In this document: positions 36,080 to 39,746 of the stretch, piece by piece
Layout of the letters: each line of letters opens with the position of its first letter
Position numbering within the stretch: the first letter of the stretch is position 1
Source: Aquimarina muelleri DSM 19832
GTDB taxonomy: Bacteria > Bacteroidota > Bacteroidia > Flavobacteriales > Flavobacteriaceae
Reading direction: 5' to 3'
Length of the DNA stretch: 39,746 nt
Assembly: GCF_000430665.1 (NCBI RefSeq)
Contig: NZ_AUML01000044.1
Coordinates: 1-39,746 of the forward strand
Translations under genes and position numbers: made by a program
Notes under the pieces: model-generated
The model's database searches: none
What the model saw: only the letters and a program-made list of their open reading frames with translations
Told to the model about the DNA's origin: nothing

Positions 36080-37663
36080 TTAAAACTCAGATGTAAAGTG
36101 AAATTGAATAGAAGGATATTTTTGTTGTGTCATTTGTAAGCTAAAAGAAGAATCTGCAAAAAATACTAATTGCCCTTGTTTATCTTTTGCTAAAAATTTG
36201 CTTTTAACACGTTTAAAGTCTTTGAATTCATCATTTTCAGAATCTTTTGGGCTTACCCAGCATGCTTTGTGAACATTTAGATTTTCATAAGTACATTTTG
36301 CTCCATATTCATGCTCTAATCTATATTGAATTACTTCATATTGTAGAGCACCAACAGTTCCAATAACTTTCCTTCCATTTAGTTCTAAAGTAAAAAGTTG
36401 GGCTACACCTTCGTCCATTAATTGGTCTATTCCTTTTGCCAATTGTTTTGATTTCATTGGATCAGCATTATTAATATATCTAAAATGTTCTGGAGAAAAA
36501 CTAGGAATTCCTTTATATTGCAAAATTTCGCCTTGAGTAAGTGTGTCTCCTATTTTAAAATTCCCAGTATCATGTAACCCTACAATATCTCCAGGATAAG
36601 ATATATCTACAATTTCTTTTTTTTCTGCAAAAAAAGCGTTCGGACTTGAAAACTTAAGCTTTTTGTTATGTCGTGTGTGTAAGTATGGTACATTTCTTTC
36701 AAAAATTCCAGATACAATTTTTATAAATGCTAGTCGATCTCTGTGTTTAGGATCCATGTTTGCATGTATTTTAAAAACAAACCCTGTAAAATCTTTTTCT
36801 TCAGGAGAAACAATTCTTGTGTCACTTTCTTTAGGCCTTGGAGGAGGGGCAATAGTAACAAAACAGTCTAATAACTCTCTAACACCAAAATTGTTTAATG
36901 CAGAGCCAAAAAACACAGGTTGTAAGCTTCCGTTTTGATATTTTTCTTGATCGAATTCTGGGTATATGTCGGTTAACTCTAATTCTTCACGTAACGTATC
37001 TGCTGCCTTATCTCCAATAATACTGTTAAGATCCTGAGAGGATAAATCAGATATTTTAATAGTCTCTTCTATGTTTTTTCTGCTATCTCCGCTAAAAAGA
37101 TTAATGTTTCTTTCCCAAATATTATAAATACCTTTAAAATCATATCCCATTCCTATAGGAAAACTTAAAGGTGTAACCGTTAGTCCAAGTTTTTGTTCAA
37201 TTTCATCCAACAGTTCAAAAGCATCTTTTCCTTCACGATCTAATTTATTAATAAAAACGATCATTGGGATATTACGCATTCGGCAAACTGAAACTAGTTT
37301 TTCGGTTTGCTCTTCGACCCCTTTTGCTACATCAATAACCACAATAACGCTATCTACTGCAGTAAGTGTTCTAAATGTATCTTCTGCAAAGTCTTTATGT
37401 CCAGGAGTGTCTAAGATGTTTATTTTAATATTTTTGTAATCAAAAGCAAGAACGGAAGTGGCAACAGATATACCTCTTTGACGTTCTATTTCCATAAAAT
37501 CACTAGTAGCACCTTTTTTAATTTTATTTGATTTTACCGCGCCAGCTTCTTGAATAGCACCTCCAAAGAGAAGTAATTTTTCTGTTAATGTTGTCTTTCC
37601 GGCATCTGGATGTGAGATAATTCCAAAGGTTCTCCTTCTTCGTATTTCGTCTGTAAATTTCAT
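36080..37663 (-). CDS. prfC: Peptide chain release factor 3
   Basis: 527 residues. The GTPase motifs are SHPDAGKTTLTEKLL (G1), RGISVATS (G2), DTPGHKDFAEDTF (G3) and NKLDREGKD (G4). RF3-specific segments follow, such as GYDFKGIYNIWERN and NADPMKSKQLAKGIDQL. It releases RF1/RF2 from the ribosome after termination using GTP. It is a single gene convergent to the rpoC operon. Confidence 0.95.
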   Translation of the reverse strand: MKFTDEIRRRRTFGIISHPDAGKTTLTEKLLLFGGAIQEAGAVKSNKIKKGATSDFMEIERQRGISVATSVLAFDYKNIKINILDTPGHKDFAEDTFRTLTAVDSVIVVIDVAKGVEEQTEKLVSVCRMRNIPMIVFINKLDREGKDAFELLDEIEQKLGLTVTPLSFPIGMGYDFKGIYNIWERNINLFSGDSRKNIEETIKISDLSSQDLNSIIGDKAADTLREELELTDIYPEFDQEKYQNGSLQPVFFGSALNNFGVRELLDCFVTIAPPPRPKESDTRIVSPEEKDFTGFVFKIHANMDPKHRDRLAFIKIVSGIFERNVPYLHTRHNKKLKFSSPNAFFAEKKEIVDISYPGDIVGLHDTGNFKIGDTLTQGEILQYKGIPSFSPEHFRYINNADPMKSKQLAKGIDQLMDEGVAQLFTLELNGRKVIGTVGALQYEVIQYRLEHEYGAKCTYENLNVHKACWVSPKDSENDEFKDFKRVKSKFLAKDKQGQLVFFADSSFSLQMTQQKYPSIQFHFTSEF

Positions 37664-38189
37664 CTATTTCTCTTTATTATTCTAATTGTAATATATGATT
37701 CCTGTTTTTTATAAGAATATAGATATTACTTAGTAACTATCCCCCTTTTGTAAAATATTCAAAAGCATTAGAGGTAAAATTAAAGATATATTTCAACCTA
37801 AATATAACTAAAGGGGATGCAAATATAGTGCTAAAATATACAATACAGTGCAAAGCAATAGAATACAAAAAGTACGATGCTATTTAATCTGTAAAATTAT
37901 ATTATATAGGTTTAGAATGTTTTTATAAAGTAATTTTTTAGCTGTTTTTCCATAATATTTTTCGTACGAAAGGTGTATTTTTTTTATTTTCTTGTCGATA
38001 TTTTATGTTTTTTGTCGAAAAGATATCTTTTTTTAATAAAAAATTATAAAAAAACAGAAATCTATTATCATATTTGTATCAACTTATATTTACGTTATAA
38101 CCATAATTAAATTATGGTTTTTGTAGATATATTTGTAAAAACGACATCCCCCTAGGTTTTTACAGTACAACCATAAACACATTGTCAAA
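37664..38189. other. AT-rich spacer upstream of the Calx-beta gene
   Basis: No convincing gene is present in 526 bp. A palindrome AACCATAAT-TAA-ATTATGGTT (38099-38119) is followed by T residues. TATATTTG (38128-38135) fits the promoter -7 box. A C-rich CCCCCTAGG (38149-38157) lies next to it. TTGTCGA occurs twice near 37993-38020. These may form the promoter of the downstream surface protein gene. Confidence 0.5.
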
Positions 38190-38468
38190 ATGAAAAAAAA
38201 TACTTCGCTGTTATTTTTTTTTAAACATAAGTACGTACAATTATTGTATATACATGTTTTTTCTTCGTTGGTTTTTCTGTTTTCTGAAAAAACCAACAAA
38301 TATTTTCTTTCCCCTTATTTAAAAATTGATTACTCAAAAGTGTTTAGTGATATAATAGAGTTACTCTCTATTAATTTACACATTTGTCAAGGCGAAAAAG
38401 TTTTGATTAGACACTGCGATTCAAAAAATAATTCACACAACTCTAATTGGCTAGTATATCACGCATGA
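38190..38468 (+). CDS. Uncertain small ORF before the Calx-beta gene
   Basis: This open frame of 92 codons has a basic, hydrophobic N-terminus (KKNTSLLFFFKHKYVQLLYI) and no recognised domain. Its stop overlaps the start of the Calx-beta gene by four bases (ATGA at 38465-38468), which would allow translational coupling. The composition is odd and I know no family for it. It may be a leader region open by chance. Confidence 0.25.
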   Translation: MKKNTSLLFFFKHKYVQLLYIHVFSSLVFLFSEKTNKYFLSPYLKIDYSKVFSDIIELLSINLHICQGEKVLIRHCDSKNNSHNSNWLVYHA

Positions 38469-39746
38469 TAATTTTTACTCAACTTTCACACAAAAAATTT
38501 TCTTTACAGATAAGGATTATTTCTATTTTAATGTTACTTTTTTTTAGTGACATATACGCTCAAAATTTATTAACCAATCCAGATCTTGATTTTGCTGGAA
38601 CGGATTGTACTACAGATAATGCAGCAGATAATTTAGCGCCAGATGGTTGGAACAAAATTTACACACCAGATAGGTCTACTGAAACGCAAAGAGCTTGGTA
38701 CATTGTTAAATCGCCAAGAGCAGCATCGCCCAGTGGAGGGTGCTACTTTGGGTTTAGAATGTATGGTAATACCAGAGAAGGGATATCTCAAAATATAACT
38801 GTAGTTGGGGGAGTAGAATATTCATTTTCTTTTGATTATTTAATAGAAACTCGACCAGGATTAGCATCTTGTGTTCCTCAATTAGATATTAGATTAAATG
38901 GTGCGGTAATGACTACTGTACCTACGTTAAATACAGAAAATGTATGGGAGAGACCTACGGTTACCTTTGTAGCACCTTCTAGTGGTACTTTTTCTTTTGA
39001 ATTTACATCTGGAGGAACTTGCCAAAATACATGGAATTTTGTAGATGACTTAGTTTTAGAAAGGGTGCTGCCAGATGTTATGATAGCAGATGCCAGTATT
39101 GTAGAAGGAGGAAATATTACTTTTCCTGTTACTTTAAGCAATCCAAGTACTACAGATATAACACTAACATTTACACTTACCAATGGGACTGCAGAGAACA
39201 GTGATTATACAACTACCGATATCCAGATTACCATACCAGCAGGAGATACTACCGCAAATGTTGTGGTTCCTACTACAGCAGATACTATCGATGAGTTAAA
39301 CGAAACTTTTACTATAGGCGTAGGTAGTGTAGATTCTGGAACAGTTGGAGATACTACCGATACTGCTACGGGTACTATAATAGATGATGATGCACCAGAT
39401 ATTACGATAGCAGATGCTAGTATTACAGAAGGAGGAAATATTACTTTTCCTGTTACTTTAAGCAATGCAAGTTCCACAGATTTAATAGTAACCTTTACAT
39501 TTACTAATGGTACAGCAGGAAGTAGTGATTATACAACTACCGATATCCAGATTACCATACCAGCAGGAGATACTGCTGCAAGTGTAGTAGTTCCTACCAC
39601 TGTAGATACTATCGATGAGTTAGACGAAACTTTTACTATAGGAGTAGGTAGCGTAGATTCTGGAACAGCAGGAGATACTACCGATACTGCTACAGGTACT
39701 ATATTAGATGATGATGCAGCGCCAGATATTACGATAGCAGATGCTA
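38465..39746 (+). CDS. Large secreted Calx-beta repeat surface protein (3' end outside window)
   Basis: Open from ATG 38465 to the window edge, at least 427 residues. A signal peptide (ISILMLLFFSDIYAQ, cleavage near residue 33) leads into a carbohydrate-binding-like N-terminal domain of about 170 residues with cysteines at GTDC, GGC, ASC and GGTC. Tandem Calx-beta repeats then begin: D-[IV]-[MT]-IADASI...EGGNITFPVTLSN, NGTA..SDYTTTDIQITIPAG and ELxETFTIGVGS. Repeat starts lie at 39074, 39398 and 39725, a period of 324-327 bp. Such proteins are cell-surface adhesins exported by T9SS; the CTD must lie beyond the window. Calcium binding and adhesion are inferred. Confidence 0.88.
   Translation, partial: MIIFTQLSHKKFSLQIRIISILMLLFFSDIYAQNLLTNPDLDFAGTDCTTDNAADNLAPDGWNKIYTPDRSTETQRAWYIVKSPRAASPSGGCYFGFRMYGNTREGISQNITVVGGVEYSFSFDYLIETRPGLASCVPQLDIRLNGAVMTTVPTLNTENVWERPTVTFVAPSSGTFSFEFTSGGTCQNTWNFVDDLVLERVLPDVMIADASIVEGGNITFPVTLSNPSTTDITLTFTLTNGTAENSDYTTTDIQITIPAGDTTANVVVPTTADTIDELNETFTIGVGSVDSGTVGDTTDTATGTIIDDDAPDITIADASITEGGNITFPVTLSNASSTDLIVTFTFTNGTAGSSDYTTTDIQITIPAGDTAASVVVPTTVDTIDELDETFTIGVGSVDSGTAGDTTDTATGTILDDDAAPDITIADA
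39074..39746 (+). repeat. Tandem Calx-beta coding repeats, period 324-327 bp
   Basis: Starts at 39074, 39398 and 39725. The first two units are near-identical over long stretches of DNA, for instance the segment GAAGGAGGAAATATTAC and TATACAACTACCGATATCC in both. This points to recent duplication or ongoing conversion rather than old divergence. Confidence 0.9.

Noticed and set aside
38878..39477. Open frames on the minus strand
   Set aside because: They mirror the Calx-beta coding repeats on the plus strand and have no independent protein features.

Overview
The window is AT-rich bacterial DNA from the phylum Bacteroidota, most likely a marine member of the Flavobacteriaceae (an Aquimarina-like genus would fit, but that is inference). 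The evidence is a type IX secretion (T9SS) C-terminal domain followed by a PorP/SprF partner, promoters of the Bacteroidota form TTG-N18..20-TANNTTTG, a TonB-like lipoprotein, DUF2851 and DUF3467 genes, and the order rpsU-xerC-hpf-tRNAs-tuf-secE-nusG-rplKAJL-rpoBC.

Left part (1-6.4 kb): the 3' end of a large secreted HYR-type protein with a gliding-motility/T9SS CTD, then its PorP/SprF-like partner. Next comes an unusual segment (about 1.93-3.15 kb). A small TonB-C-like lipoprotein gene sits in the loop of a long-range stem formed by two structured non-coding arms. This resembles an ORF-bearing group II intron-like or cassette-like element without a reverse transcriptase, and it is the most intriguing part of the window. 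It is followed by a decayed small membrane ORF behind three 21-bp-phased direct repeats, and by an overlapping TPR histidine kinase / LuxR response regulator pair on the minus strand.

Middle (6.4-20.4 kb): housekeeping and accessory metabolism. NamZ-type muramidase and a LolC/E-like permease diverge with only 8 nt between start codons. Then come a PLP/CBS-domain beta-synthase, an orphan AraC regulator, an 820-bp gene-free stretch, a DUF2851-PspC-potassium channel operon, an Na+/alanine symporter with a helix-hairpin-helix protein, an acyl-CoA dehydrogenase of the isovaleryl/long-chain type, and a lipoprotein alpha-amylase strikingly like those of Thermococcales, preceded by a LacI-type operator.

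Right part (20.4-36 kb): the translation/transcription supercluster. rpsU carries an exceptionally strong Shine-Dalgarno sequence. xerC starts directly after a terminator. hpf is followed by tRNA-Thr, -Tyr, -Gly, -Thr, then tuf, tRNA-Trp, secE, nusG, rplK, rplA, rplJ, rplL, rpoB, rpoC and a DUF3467 gene. Several intercistronic hairpins punctuate this cluster.

End (36-39.7 kb): prfC on the minus strand, an AT-rich spacer, and the start of a large Calx-beta repeat surface protein that runs off the right edge. The window therefore begins and ends in two different large secreted proteins.
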